Shown here piece after piece: positions 1 to 8,466 of a stretch of 64,000 bases of DNA (within the stretch, counting starts at the first letter, position 1; each line of letters starts with the position of its first letter). The notes under the pieces were generated by a model that ran no database searches, was not told the origin of the DNA, and saw only the letters and a list, made by a program, of their open reading frames with translations. This stretch comes from JAMLIN01 sp041676645 (GTDB lineage: Bacteria; Pseudomonadota; Gammaproteobacteria; Burkholderiales; Burkholderiaceae_E): NCBI GenBank assembly GCA_041676645.1, contig JBAYRO010000003.1, forward strand, positions 1 to 64,000, written 5' to 3'. A program made the position numbers and the translations under genes.

Positions 1-796
1 CGAACCCGCCCGCAGGCGGCTTGCGATCGCACCGCAGCTGAGCGATGCGCAACGCGCCTTCCAGCTTTCGACCCAGTACGCGCTGCTGGTGCATCGCGAC
101 GAGATGGAGGCCGAGATCCGGGAAGCGGGCTTTACCGATCCCGCTACCCTCGGGCTTGCCCGCCAGGCGCTGGCGCATTACTTCGCCGGTGCGCTGCTGT
201 TGCCCTATGCGGAGTTCCTGGCCGCGGCCAGGCAGGCGCGCTACGACGTCGAGCGGCTCCAGCACGGCTTCCAGGTGGGGTTCGAGACGATCTGCCACCG
301 GCTGTCCACCCTGCAGCGTCCGGGCGAGCGCAGCGTTCCCTTCTATTTCGTGCGCCTCGACCAGGCCGGGAACATCTCCAAGCGCCAGAGCGCCACCAAT
401 TTCCATTTCGCTCGCCACGGCGGCGCCTGCCCGCTCTGGCATGTGCACGAGGCCTTCGCCCTGCCGGGCCGGGTCCTGACCCAGGTCGTGGAGATGCCCG
501 ACGGCACCCGTTTCTTCGGGATCGCGCGCACGGTCGGGCGGGGAGGCGGCGCCTGGCGCACACCGCGCAAGTCCTTCGCGATCGGCCTGGGCTGCGAGCT
601 GTCGCAGGCCCGGGAGCTCGTCTATGCCGACGGCATCGACATCGATGATCCGCAGGACGTCGTGCCGATCGGGCCGGGCTGCCGGGTCTGTCCCCGTCCC
701 GACTGTGTGCAGCGTGCCTTTCCGCCAGCGGGCAGGGACATGCTGGCCGACAGCGATGCGGAGTCGCTGGTGCCGTTCAGGTTCGCGGCGGGCTAA
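1..796 (+). CDS. ScfR-type XRE-family transcriptional regulator, C-terminal part (5' end outside window)
   Basis: The reading frame is open from base 2 to the TAA at 794-796, about 264 codons, so the protein begins upstream of the window. The visible part resembles the C-terminal half of short-chain fatty acyl regulators (an XRE helix-turn-helix, a ImmA/IrrE-like metallopeptidase-like region and a C-terminal ScfR domain). Supporting stretches are RLDQAGNISKRQSA, HFARHGGACPLWHVHEAF and a late cysteine cluster GPGCRVCPRPDC, typical of that C-terminal domain. Family members control short-chain acyl-CoA metabolism genes such as the glyoxylate or methylcitrate pathways; none of these targets is in the window. 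The DNA-binding domain is not visible. Its stop codon overlaps that of the convergent next gene. Confidence 0.72.
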   Translation, partial: EPARRRLAIAPQLSDAQRAFQLSTQYALLVHRDEMEAEIREAGFTDPATLGLARQALAHYFAGALLLPYAEFLAAARQARYDVERLQHGFQVGFETICHRLSTLQRPGERSVPFYFVRLDQAGNISKRQSATNFHFARHGGACPLWHVHEAFALPGRVLTQVVEMPDGTRFFGIARTVGRGGGAWRTPRKSFAIGLGCELSQARELVYADGIDIDDPQDVVPIGPGCRVCPRPDCVQRAFPPAGRDMLADSDAESLVPFRFAAG

Positions 797-1455
797 AAGC
801 GGAAGCCGGTATCGTCACGGACCGCTGTCGGTCGCGAGGTGGTGCGGGTCATGCTGGGCGCCTGCAGGATCCGCGAAGGATCGTCGGCTGCGCTCGCATC
901 CATCGCCAGTTCGCCCGGACGCGCCGTGGCCGGCGCGAGCGCGGTGGGAGCGGGTGCGCGCCAGCCCGGGGGAAGCATGGATTCGGCGGGATAGCCGGCG
1001 GCATCGAGCAGGCGGTTCCAGGCCCGGTCGTCGAAGCCGGTGCTGCGCTCGCGCCCGACGCTGATCGCGGGAAAGCCGATCTCCGAGAATCCGAGTCGCT
1101 TGAGGGCATCGACATCCTCGAGCGCGCTCACCTTCCTCTCGGCGTAGGGCACGCCGCGGTCCTCGAGCAGCTTGCGGCCGATCGCGCAGGGATTGCAGTC
1201 GTCGGTGACGTAGAGGACCACCGGATAGCTGCTGGCGACCCGGCCCAGCGCGACGGGAAGGCCAGCCTGGCTCTCGGCGGCATTGGCCCGCGCAGCGGAC
1301 AGTTCGACGGCGCCGGTCGGTGGCGGCCGGTCACCGTAGTGGGTCCGGCCCTGGGCGTCGACCCATTTGAAGGTCGACTGGGCGAGGGCGGATCCGCTGG
1401 CGGCCAGCGCAAATGTTGCCACGACCACTCCGACGATCTTGCGGGCTCTGGACAT
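793..1455 (-). CDS. Periplasmic DUF4124 / glutaredoxin-like protein
   Basis: A 220-residue protein with an N-terminal signal peptide (basic MSRARK, hydrophobic core 7-20, cleavage near ALAQ at 22-26). Residues 27-50 (FKWVDAQGRTHYGDRPP) match the DUF4124 module seen in many proteobacterial periplasmic proteins. It is followed by a glutaredoxin-like domain from about 77, with a CNPC redox pair at C87 and C90 and a GFPAISVG stretch that fits the cis-proline loop. The C-terminal 70 residues are low-complexity and unassigned. The likely role is thiol-disulfide exchange in the envelope, inferred from the motif only. It is convergent with the ScfR gene (stops overlap) and stands alone on its strand. 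Confidence 0.75.
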   Translation of the reverse strand: MSRARKIVGVVVATFALAASGSALAQSTFKWVDAQGRTHYGDRPPPTGAVELSAARANAAESQAGLPVALGRVASSYPVVLYVTDDCNPCAIGRKLLEDRGVPYAERKVSALEDVDALKRLGFSEIGFPAISVGRERSTGFDDRAWNRLLDAAGYPAESMLPPGWRAPAPTALAPATARPGELAMDASAADDPSRILQAPSMTRTTSRPTAVRDDTGFRF

Positions 1456-1633
1456 CGACGACTCCGACAGATGGGTTCTCGCGCGATTCTGGCCCAGGCG
1501 CCACCCGGGCCCGACTGCCCGTGGCTCGAGCGCGATCTCCCGGGCGACGGACGGTCAGCCCCGGCCCGCGGGCACGCAGTTTGCGAAGATCGGGCTGGCG
1601 CGACCGATCGGCGTCGCGCAATCCGGAGGCCAT

Positions 1634-1807
1634 ATGCTGAAATGGGCACTGATCTTCTTCGTCATCTCGGTCGTCGCCGGCTTGCTCGGCTTCACCGGGA
1701 TCGCATCGGGCGCCGCGGGGATCGCGAAGATCCTCTTCTATATCGCGCTCGCTATCCTGCTTGTCCTGCTCGTTGCCGGCCTGCTCACGGGTTCGCTGGT
1801 GTTCTGA
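1634..1807 (+). CDS. Small DUF1328 (YtjA-family) membrane protein
   Basis: A 57-residue, almost entirely hydrophobic protein with two predicted membrane helices (about 3-22 and 33-55) separated by GIASGAAGIAK. The sequence pattern MLKWALIFFVISVVAG and the length match the DUF1328/UPF0391 family, whose function is unknown. I chose the ATG at 1634 because a GGAGG ribosome-binding site lies at 1625-1629, five bases upstream. A longer open frame to the left would add an unrelated basic extension and is unlikely. It lies alone between a leftward gene and convergent oligopeptidase A, five bases from the latter's stop. Confidence 0.82.
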   Translation: MLKWALIFFVISVVAGLLGFTGIASGAAGIAKILFYIALAILLVLLVAGLLTGSLVF

Positions 1808-1812
1808 CGCGA

Positions 1813-3891
1813 TCAGGCCTCCTCGACCATGCCGCTGTGGCGCAGCAGGGCGTCCAGGCTCGGGTCGCGCCCGCGGAAGGCACGGAAGGATTCGATCGCC
1901 GGACGGCTGCCCCCGACGGCGAGGATCTCCGCGAGAAAGCGCCGGCCCGCCTGCGCGATCGCCTGTTCCGGCTCCGCCGCGCTGGCGGCTTCCTCGAAGG
2001 CGGCGTAGGCGTCCGCGGACAGGACCTCGGCCCACTTGTAGCTGTAGTAGCCGGCCGCGTAGCCGCCGGCGAAGATGTGCGAGAAGCTGTTCTGGAAGCG
2101 GTTCCAGGCCGGCGCCGGAACCACGGCGACCTCCTTGCGCACCGCATCGAGCACGGCCTGCACCTGCTGGCCGTCGGCAATCCGCTCCGCATGGAGCTGC
2201 ATGTCGAATAGCGAGAACTCGATCTGCCGCAGGGTGCCCATGCCGGCCTGGAAGTTCTTCGCGGCGAGCATCCGCTCGAAGAGTTCGCGCGGCAGCGGCT
2301 CGCCCGATTCGACATGGGCGGTCATCGTCCGCAGGTTGTCCCATTCCCAGCAGAAGTTCTCCATGAACTGGCTGGGCAGTTCGACCGCATCCCATTCGAC
2401 ACCGGAGATGCCGGATACCCCGAGCTCGTCGACCCGGGTGAGCAGGTGGTGCAGGCCGTGGCCGAATTCGTGGAACAGGGTGGTGGCGTCGTCATGCGTG
2501 AGCAGCGCCGGCCGGCCACCGACCGGTGGCTGGAAGTTGCACACCAGGTAGGCCACCGGGGTCTGCACTGCGGTGGCGAGTCGGCGTCGGCCGCGGGCGT
2601 CGTCCATCCATGCGCCCGGACGCTTGGAGGCGCGCGCATAGGGATCGAGATAGAAATGCCCGATGGCCGCGCCATCGCGCTCGACACGGTAGAACTGGAC
2701 ATCCGGGTGCCAGGCGGGGGTCTCATCGGCGAGGATCTCGACGCCGAACAGCCGGCGCACGATGCCGAAGAGGCCTTCGAGCACCCGCGGCAGCTGGAAG
2801 TACTGCTTGACCTGCTGGTCCGAGAACGAATAGCGCTCTTCCTTGAGCTTCTCCGAAGCGAAGGCGATGTCCCAGGGCTGCAGCGATTCGATACCGAGGC
2901 GCTCTCGTGCGAAACCCGAGAGCTCGGCGAGGTCGCGCTCGCCGAAGGGATGCGCGCGACGGGCGAGGTCGCGCAGGAAGTCGATCACCTCGGCGGGGGA
3001 CTCCGCCATCTTCGGGACCAGCGAGACCTCGGCGAAATCCCGGTAGCCGAGCAGTTCGGCTTCCTCGTGGCGCAGCCGCAGGATCTCGGTGATGACCGGT
3101 CCGTTGTCGAGCTTCGCGATTCCTTCGGTATCGGCGGGGGCCGAGGGATGCTCGCTCGCGCGTGTCGCGTAGGCCCGGTAGAGGGTTTCGCGCAGTCCAC
3201 GGTCGAGCGCGTACTGCATCACCGGCAGGTAGGAGGGGAACTGCAGGGATATCCGGTAGCCCTGCTTGCCGGCCTGCTCGGCGCTTGCCCGGGCCGCTTC
3301 GATCGCATCGGCGGGCAGGCCGGCGAGCGCATCGGCCGACTCGAACACCAGCTCGTAGGCGTTGGTGGCGTCGAGCACGTTCTCCGAGAACTTCTGGGAA
3401 AGCGCGGCTGCCCGGTCCTGGATCTCGGCGAAGCGCTCGCGCGCCGGCGAGACGAGTTCGGCGCCGCCCAGGCGAAAGTCGCGCAGCGCGTTCTCGAGGA
3501 TCTTGCGTTGCGCGGCATCGAGGCACTCGAATTCCGGGCCCGTGCGCAGAGCCTTGTAGCGATCGAAGAGCCGGGTGTCCTGCGACAGTTCGGTCCAGAA
3601 CTGGGTCATGCGCGGCAGGTTGGCGTTGTAGGCCTCGCGCAGCGGCGGGCTGTCGGCCACCGAGTTCAGGTGCCCGACGACGCCCCATGCCCGGCCGAGC
3701 TTCTCGGTGGCGTCCTCCAGCGGCACCACGACGTTGGCCCAGGTGGGCGGCGCCGCGGGATCGACGACCGCCTCGAGGGCCGCGCGGGCCTCGGCCAGCA
3801 GGACATCGAGCGCCGGCGCGATGTGGGCGGGCTCGATCCGGTCGAAACGGGGCAGGGTGGAGAAGTCGAGGAGGGGATTGTCAGTCGTCAT
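1813..3891 (-). CDS. prlC: Oligopeptidase A (M3-family zinc metallopeptidase)
   Basis: A 692-residue cytosolic M3 peptidase that degrades short peptides, including cleaved signal peptides. The catalytic zinc site HEFGHGLHHLL is visible about two-thirds along, and the N-terminus NPLLDFSTLPRFDRIEP is typical of PrlC/OpdA; length is close to the E. coli protein (680). I chose the ATG at 3891, which gives the usual family N-terminus; an alternative start at 3921 would add ten residues. It follows folD on the same strand with a 57-base gap, so the two are probably co-transcribed. Confidence 0.92.
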   Translation of the reverse strand: MTTDNPLLDFSTLPRFDRIEPAHIAPALDVLLAEARAALEAVVDPAAPPTWANVVVPLEDATEKLGRAWGVVGHLNSVADSPPLREAYNANLPRMTQFWTELSQDTRLFDRYKALRTGPEFECLDAAQRKILENALRDFRLGGAELVSPARERFAEIQDRAAALSQKFSENVLDATNAYELVFESADALAGLPADAIEAARASAEQAGKQGYRISLQFPSYLPVMQYALDRGLRETLYRAYATRASEHPSAPADTEGIAKLDNGPVITEILRLRHEEAELLGYRDFAEVSLVPKMAESPAEVIDFLRDLARRAHPFGERDLAELSGFARERLGIESLQPWDIAFASEKLKEERYSFSDQQVKQYFQLPRVLEGLFGIVRRLFGVEILADETPAWHPDVQFYRVERDGAAIGHFYLDPYARASKRPGAWMDDARGRRRLATAVQTPVAYLVCNFQPPVGGRPALLTHDDATTLFHEFGHGLHHLLTRVDELGVSGISGVEWDAVELPSQFMENFCWEWDNLRTMTAHVESGEPLPRELFERMLAAKNFQAGMGTLRQIEFSLFDMQLHAERIADGQQVQAVLDAVRKEVAVVPAPAWNRFQNSFSHIFAGGYAAGYYSYKWAEVLSADAYAAFEEAASAAEPEQAIAQAGRRFLAEILAVGGSRPAIESFRAFRGRDPSLDALLRHSGMVEEA

Positions 3892-3948
3892 GTTGGCCTG
3901 TTCGATGGGAGCAGGCCGCAACGCCCGGCGGCGTGGGCGTCGTGGCCG

Positions 3949-4809
3949 TCAGGGACCGCCGGCGCTGGCGCGTTCGGCGGCTTCCAGGGTGTTCACCAGC
4001 AGCATGGCGCGGGTCATCGGTCCGACTCCGCCCGGAACCGGGGTGATCGCGCCGGCGACTTCGGCAACCGATGCGAAGTCGACATCGCCGCAGAGCCTGC
4101 CGTTCTCGTCGCGGTTCATGCCCACGTCGATGATCGTCGCGCCACGCTTGACCATGTCGGCGGTGATCATCTTCGCGCGGCCCACCGCCGCGACCAGCAC
4201 ATCGGCCCGGCGGGTATGTTCGGCGAGATCCCGGGTCCTGCTGTGACAGATGGTGACGGTGGCGTCGGACTGCAAGAGGAGCATCGCCTGGGGCTTGCCG
4301 ACGATGTTGCTGCGTCCGACCACGACCGCCTCGGCGCCGGCCAGGGGAACCCCGGCGGATTCCAGGAGCTTCATCACGCCATAGGGCGTGCAGGGCAGAA
4401 AGCCGGTCGCGCCGGTCATGAGGGCGCCGGCGTTGGCGACATGGAAGCCGTCGACGTCCTTGTGGGGGGCGATGGTGGCGATGACCCGCTGCTCGGAGAT
4501 CTGCTTCGGCAGGGGCAGCTGCACCAGGATGCCGTCGATCGAGGGATCCTCGTTCAGCTCGCGGACCCGCGCCAGCAGGGCGTCCTCGGTGGTGTCGACC
4601 GGCAGGTGGTCCAGCACGGAACGGATCCCCGCTTCCTTGCAGTCGTTCACCTTGTGGCGGACGTAGACGGCGGAGGCGGGCGAGTCGCCGACCAGGATTA
4701 CCGCGAGGCCGGGCTGGCGGCCCGCCTCGACGAGGACCCTGGCGCGCGCGGCGCATTGCTGGCGGATCGAGCGCGCCAGGGCAGCGCCATCAATGAGCTT
4801 CGCGGTCAT
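3949..4809 (-). CDS. folD: Bifunctional methylenetetrahydrofolate dehydrogenase / cyclohydrolase
   Basis: A 286-residue protein of normal FolD length. It interconverts 5,10-methylene-, methenyl- and 10-formyl-tetrahydrofolate with NADP in the cytosol, supplying one-carbon units for purines and formyl-Met-tRNA. Diagnostic stretches are the YVRHKVNDCKEAGI region carrying the catalytic lysine, DGILVQLPLP, PHKDVDGFH, the nucleotide-binding VVGRSNIVGKP and the C-terminal TPVPGGVGPMTRAML. It lies downstream of tRNA-Glu and upstream of prlC on the same strand; a separate promoter may lie in the 115 bases between tRNA and start codon. Confidence 0.96.
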   Translation of the reverse strand: MTAKLIDGAALARSIRQQCAARARVLVEAGRQPGLAVILVGDSPASAVYVRHKVNDCKEAGIRSVLDHLPVDTTEDALLARVRELNEDPSIDGILVQLPLPKQISEQRVIATIAPHKDVDGFHVANAGALMTGATGFLPCTPYGVMKLLESAGVPLAGAEAVVVGRSNIVGKPQAMLLLQSDATVTICHSRTRDLAEHTRRADVLVAAVGRAKMITADMVKRGATIIDVGMNRDENGRLCGDVDFASVAEVAGAITPVPGGVGPMTRAMLLVNTLEAAERASAGGP

Positions 4810-4924
4810 CGGGCGAGTCCGTTGGAAGGTATGGCAGGCAAGCGGCGGAGCAGTGCAGCAAGCAGTGTTGCGGTCCGAAGACCCGAAAGCGCATGATGCC
4901 GATGCTCCACGTTGCGTGAAGCTG

Positions 4925-5000
4925 TGGCGTCCCGTAGGGGATTCGAACCCCTGTACCTACCGTGAAAGGGTAGTGTCCTAGGCCTCTAGACGAACGGGAC
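4925..5000 (-). tRNA. tRNA-Glu (anticodon TTC)
   Basis: On the minus strand the 76-base sequence runs from GTCCCGTTCGTCTAGAGG to a template-encoded CCA. The acceptor stem GTCCCG/CGGGAC is perfect, the anticodon loop is CTTTCAC (anticodon TTC), and the T arm contains GGTTCGAATCC. It lies 52 bases downstream of tRNA-Ala on the same strand, so one transcript probably carries both. Confidence 0.97.
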
Positions 5001-5052
5001 CCGTGTGAACTTCCGATCCAGGCACAAGCGTTGCCGCCGGCCTGAAAAGTGC

Positions 5053-5128
<76 letters not shown>

Positions 5129-5141
5129 AAGCAAGCCCGCA

Positions 5142-5170
5142 AGTATAAAGAGGAGGCCTTGTCTTGTAAA
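5142..5170 (-). promoter_or_regulatory. Sigma-70 promoter of the tRNA-Ala/tRNA-Glu unit
   Basis: On the minus strand a -35 TTTACA (5170-5165) and a -10 TATACT (5147-5142) are separated by 17 bases, close to consensus. The -10 is followed by a GC-rich TGCGGGC, the kind of discriminator found at stringently controlled stable-RNA promoters. The predicted start lies a few bases before the mature tRNA-Ala end at 5128. Confidence 0.8.
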
Positions 5171-5202
5171 GTGAAGTGCGCCGTGGCTGCGGGCGCACCG
5201 GC

Positions 5203-5763
5203 TCAGCAGCCGCAGCCCGCCTGCGCGATGATGGCCTGGTGCAGCTGCACGAAGCGCTTTTCGACGTCCTCCCGAAACAGCGGATCGGGCGGCGTGGTGT
5301 CCGCGGTCGGGACGATGGCGCGCCAGTCCTCGGCATCGAGATGGCGCTGGGCCGCCGGAAACAGGGTCAGCTCCTCGAACACCATGTTGTGGCGCAGTCG
5401 CTCGGCGTAGAGCCGGGCGCTCGCCACCGCGAGATCGGGAGCCATGGATTCCTCGCGCACCGCGCCTTCGAGGTCGCTCAGCAGGACGAGCCCGTCGCGC
5501 GTGAGCTGCGCATGCTGCTCCTCGAGCTCCCTGACGTGTTCCGGATCGAGCGCGTTGCGGGCAAGCAGGCACTCGGCGATGCGATCCTCGATGGGATGAT
5601 GGGTGACGTCGGGAAAGCGCGTCAGGTAGACCAGCGCGTCCACCATCAGGGAGATGTCCGGGGCGAAGGGCTCGGCGCGCAGGGCGCGGTTCTGTCCGAG
5701 CCACTCGACGAGGCGGAACAGGTTGCGGTGCTCGGCGAGCAGCCGGTCGATCAGGGGGTTCAC
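5203..5763 (-). CDS. Hemerythrin-like (HHE) domain protein with C-terminal Cys-Gly-Cys
   Basis: A protein of about 186 residues with the four-helix pattern of HHE domains: EHRNLFRLVEWL, then THHPIEDRIA, LEEQHAQLTRDG and LRHNMVFEELTLFPAA, which supply His/Glu ligands for a di-iron centre. Such proteins sense or scavenge oxygen or nitric oxide, or take part in iron-sulfur repair; which applies here cannot be told from sequence. I prefer the GTG at 5763, with a GCGAGG-like site upstream, over a TTG five codons earlier. The protein ends AQAGCGC, an unusual vicinal Cys pair. It is divergent from the hybrid kinase. Confidence 0.8.
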   Translation of the reverse strand: MNPLIDRLLAEHRNLFRLVEWLGQNRALRAEPFAPDISLMVDALVYLTRFPDVTHHPIEDRIAECLLARNALDPEHVRELEEQHAQLTRDGLVLLSDLEGAVREESMAPDLAVASARLYAERLRHNMVFEELTLFPAAQRHLDAEDWRAIVPTADTTPPDPLFREDVEKRFVQLHQAIIAQAGCGC

Positions 5764-5828
5764 GGCAAGGCCTCGCAAGGTCGCGACAGCCCGCGATACG
5801 CGCGGGCGCGGTTTCCAGGGAAAGGGTA

Positions 5829-5852
5829 GGCAGGGGCTTTCGACCTTGTCAA
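5829..5852 (-). promoter_or_regulatory. Possible promoter of the hemerythrin-like gene
   Basis: The minus strand carries a perfect -35 TTGACA (5852-5847) followed after 18 bases by a weak -10-like TACCCT (near 5828). The position, about 65 bases before the GTG start, is suitable, but the -10 match is poor. Confidence 0.35.
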
Positions 5853-5913
5853 ACCCGGGGCCTCGGGCCCGGTCCGTTATGATGTTCGCCTCGCAAACCC
5901 TGGGGGCCGCTCA

Positions 5914-8448
5914 TTGGTCGCAGTTCCAGGACGGGAGGCGGCGCGTGCGCGAGGGCGCTCCGTCGACATCCTCCATTGGATCCTTGCAGTCATCCTCGGT
6001 GCGGCGGCGATGGCCTTGCGCGTGCTGCTCGACGGCAGCATCGTCGGGGATGCCTTGCCGTACCTGTTCGCCTATCCGGCGGTGGCGCTTGTCGGCCTGC
6101 TGATCGGAGCCGGTCCGGCGCTGGCGACGATGACGACTGCGACGGTGTGGATCCTGCTTCCCGGCCTGGCGCCGGCGGCATCGGCGACCTGGATCCAGAC
6201 CCTGGTGTTCGTTCCGACGGCGACCGTGGTCGCGGTGGCCGCGGCGCGCTTCGCCGATCGACGTGGCGCTGCGGCGCCGATGGCGGATTCGCTCGCCGAT
6301 GGCGCGACCACCCGGACCCTGCGCCTGACGATCTGGGTCGCGCTGTTGTTGCCGGCGCTGCTCTTCGCGATCGCCGCGGCATTCAGCTACGACCGGGCCT
6401 TCTCGGCCGCGGGCGAACGGGCGGTGCGTTCGGTCCGGGCGGTCGAGGAATACGTCATGCGGGCGATCGAGATCAACGAGTCGGCGCTGGTACGCACGCT
6501 GGAAGTCGCCGGCGATTTCAGTCCGGCCGAGATCCGCAAGGGCGAGCGCGCGATCCACGACCGGCTCGTCTGGATCACGGGTTCGAGCTCCCAGATCCAG
6601 CATGTCGCCTTGTGGAGCGAGACCGGGCAGGCGCTGGCCCACAGCAGGGAGTTTCCGGCCGATCCCGAGGCGAGCATGGGCGACCAGAGCAGCTTCGAGT
6701 GGCTGCGAAGCCATCCGGACGAAACCTTCATCGGCTGGCCGGACAGCACGCCGAACACGCTCGATGCCTACGCCCTGGCGCTGGGACGGGCGCGTATCCT
6801 GTCCGACGGGCGGTTTGCCGGCATCGCGACGGCCACGATCTATCCCGAATCCCTGACGGATTTCTACGGCACCCTGGCGCTGCCCGACGAGGGCATCGGG
6901 TTCGGCCTGTTGCGCGATGACGGCCGGGTACTGGCGCGATGGCCGGCCCCTTCCGGGCCGTGGACCCGCATCTCCGACGGCAGTGCGATGTTCGCGCCGA
7001 TGTCCGCCTCGAGAGACAGCGGGGTGCTGGATCTGCAGGCGACGCCGGAGCACGGCCGTCGCCTGGTGGCCTTCCAGAAGGTCAGTGGCTATCCGCTCTA
7101 TGCGACCTGCACCGTCGATCATGCGAGCATCCTGGCCGGCTGGTATCGCGATGTCGGCGTACTGGCGGCGTTCACCTTCCCGATTGCCTTCGGGCTGATG
7201 GCGGTCGCCTGGATCGCGCTGGTGCGCACACGACGCGAAATCTCCGCGGTCCAGCAGCTCAAGGCGGAGGCGGAGCACCGGGCGCAGGTCGAAGGCGCCC
7301 TGCGCGAGGTCCAGAAACTCGAGGCGCTCGGGCGGATGACGGGCGGCGTGGCGCACGATGTCAACAACCTGCTGATGGTCATCGGCAACAGCCTGCACAT
7401 CCTCAAGCGCCTCAGGCCGGAGCTGGAGCGGCAGCCGCAGATCGATGCGATCGAGCGCTCGGTCACCGCGGGCGGCCAGCTGACCCGGCGACTGCTCGCG
7501 TTCTCGCGTCGGCAGCCGCTCAGCCTGCAGGTGCTCGATCTCGCCGAGCGCAAGGAGGCCCTGCTGCAACTGGTCCGGGCCACCACCGGCAGCCGGGTCT
7601 CGGTGCAGTTCCGCATCGACGAGGGCACGGCACCGATCCATGCCGATCCGTCCGAACTCGAGCTCGCCTTCATCAACCTGGCGGTGAACTCGCGCGATGC
7701 GATGCCCGAAGGCGGCCGGATCCAGATCCGGGTGCGCAATGCGACGCCGGGCGAATGCCCGGACGTCGATACGCCGATGGTGATGCTCGCGTTCTCGGAC
7801 TCCGGCAACGGCATTGCCGCCGAGCATCTGGATCGCGTATTCGAGCCGTTCTACACCACCAAGGCGATCGGCAAGGGAACCGGGCTGGGCCTGAGCCAGA
7901 TATACGGATTCTGCGTCCAGTCCGGCGGCACCGCCACCGTGGAGAGCAGCCCGGGCGTCGGCACCACGGTGCGGATGTACTTCCCTTCGGCCGAGGGCCA
8001 GTCGGTGCTCGCGGATCGCGAGCGCCGCGTCGCCGTCCTGCGCGGCCTGCGGGTCCTGCTGGTCGAGGACAACCACGCGCTCGCCCAGGCGACGATCCCG
8101 CTGCTCGAATCGCTGGAATGCCGCATCGAGCATGTCGGCAGCGCCGAGGAAGCCGAATCGCTGCTCGCCACACGAGCCGGGGAGTTCGATGCGATGCTCT
8201 CCGATATCGTCATGCCGGGCCGGCTCAACGGCCTCGATCTCGCGCGCCGGGCGATCGCGGAGTATCCCGGCCTCGGCGTGGTCCTGATGACAGGACATGC
8301 GGACGAGGTGCAGCGGGCGTCGGAACTGCCGGTGGTCGTGCTGCTGAAGCCGGTGGCGCCCGACGCGCTGGCAGGCGCCCTGACCGATGCGATCTCCGGC
8401 ATCGGTCCCGCGTCGACATCCGCGCCGCGGGCGATGCGCGGCGCCTGA
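5914..8448 (+). CDS. Membrane-bound hybrid sensor histidine kinase with C-terminal receiver
   Basis: An 844-residue protein. Order of parts: four or so N-terminal helices (about 20-115, resembling MASE/DUF4118-type membrane domains); another helix near 132-152; a large extracytoplasmic region to about 415 suggestive of a Cache-like sensor; a final helix near 415-435; a short coiled coil; a dimerisation domain with the phosphorylated histidine in GGVAHDVNN (H481); a HATPase domain (NLAVNSRDAMPEGG, DSGNGI, GKGTGLGLSQIYGF); and a receiver domain with D764 in SDIVMPG. It is probably a self-contained phosphorelay signalling to an unlinked partner. The start is TTG after a GGGGG stretch; the next in-frame ATG would cut the first helix. 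Ligand unknown. Confidence 0.85.
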   Translation: MVAVPGREAARARGRSVDILHWILAVILGAAAMALRVLLDGSIVGDALPYLFAYPAVALVGLLIGAGPALATMTTATVWILLPGLAPAASATWIQTLVFVPTATVVAVAAARFADRRGAAAPMADSLADGATTRTLRLTIWVALLLPALLFAIAAAFSYDRAFSAAGERAVRSVRAVEEYVMRAIEINESALVRTLEVAGDFSPAEIRKGERAIHDRLVWITGSSSQIQHVALWSETGQALAHSREFPADPEASMGDQSSFEWLRSHPDETFIGWPDSTPNTLDAYALALGRARILSDGRFAGIATATIYPESLTDFYGTLALPDEGIGFGLLRDDGRVLARWPAPSGPWTRISDGSAMFAPMSASRDSGVLDLQATPEHGRRLVAFQKVSGYPLYATCTVDHASILAGWYRDVGVLAAFTFPIAFGLMAVAWIALVRTRREISAVQQLKAEAEHRAQVEGALREVQKLEALGRMTGGVAHDVNNLLMVIGNSLHILKRLRPELERQPQIDAIERSVTAGGQLTRRLLAFSRRQPLSLQVLDLAERKEALLQLVRATTGSRVSVQFRIDEGTAPIHADPSELELAFINLAVNSRDAMPEGGRIQIRVRNATPGECPDVDTPMVMLAFSDSGNGIAAEHLDRVFEPFYTTKAIGKGTGLGLSQIYGFCVQSGGTATVESSPGVGTTVRMYFPSAEGQSVLADRERRVAVLRGLRVLLVEDNHALAQATIPLLESLECRIEHVGSAEEAESLLATRAGEFDAMLSDIVMPGRLNGLDLARRAIAEYPGLGVVLMTGHADEVQRASELPVVVLLKPVAPDALAGALTDAISGIGPASTSAPRAMRGA

Positions 8449-8466
8449 TCGAAGCGGTGCCCGGGC

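Noticed and set aside
2314..4896. An 860-codon open frame on the plus strand opposite prlC and folD
   Set aside because: It is antisense to two clearly conserved genes and its translation matches no family; long shadow frames are expected at this GC content.
4810..4924. A terminator between tRNA-Glu and folD
   Set aside because: Only a four-base stem with a TTCG loop (CGGTCCGAAGACCCG on the plus strand) and no T-run is visible, too weak to call.
5911..8298. A 795-codon frame antisense to the hybrid kinase
   Set aside because: The kinase motifs on the plus strand are unmistakable; the antisense translation is Arg/Asp-rich with no family pattern.
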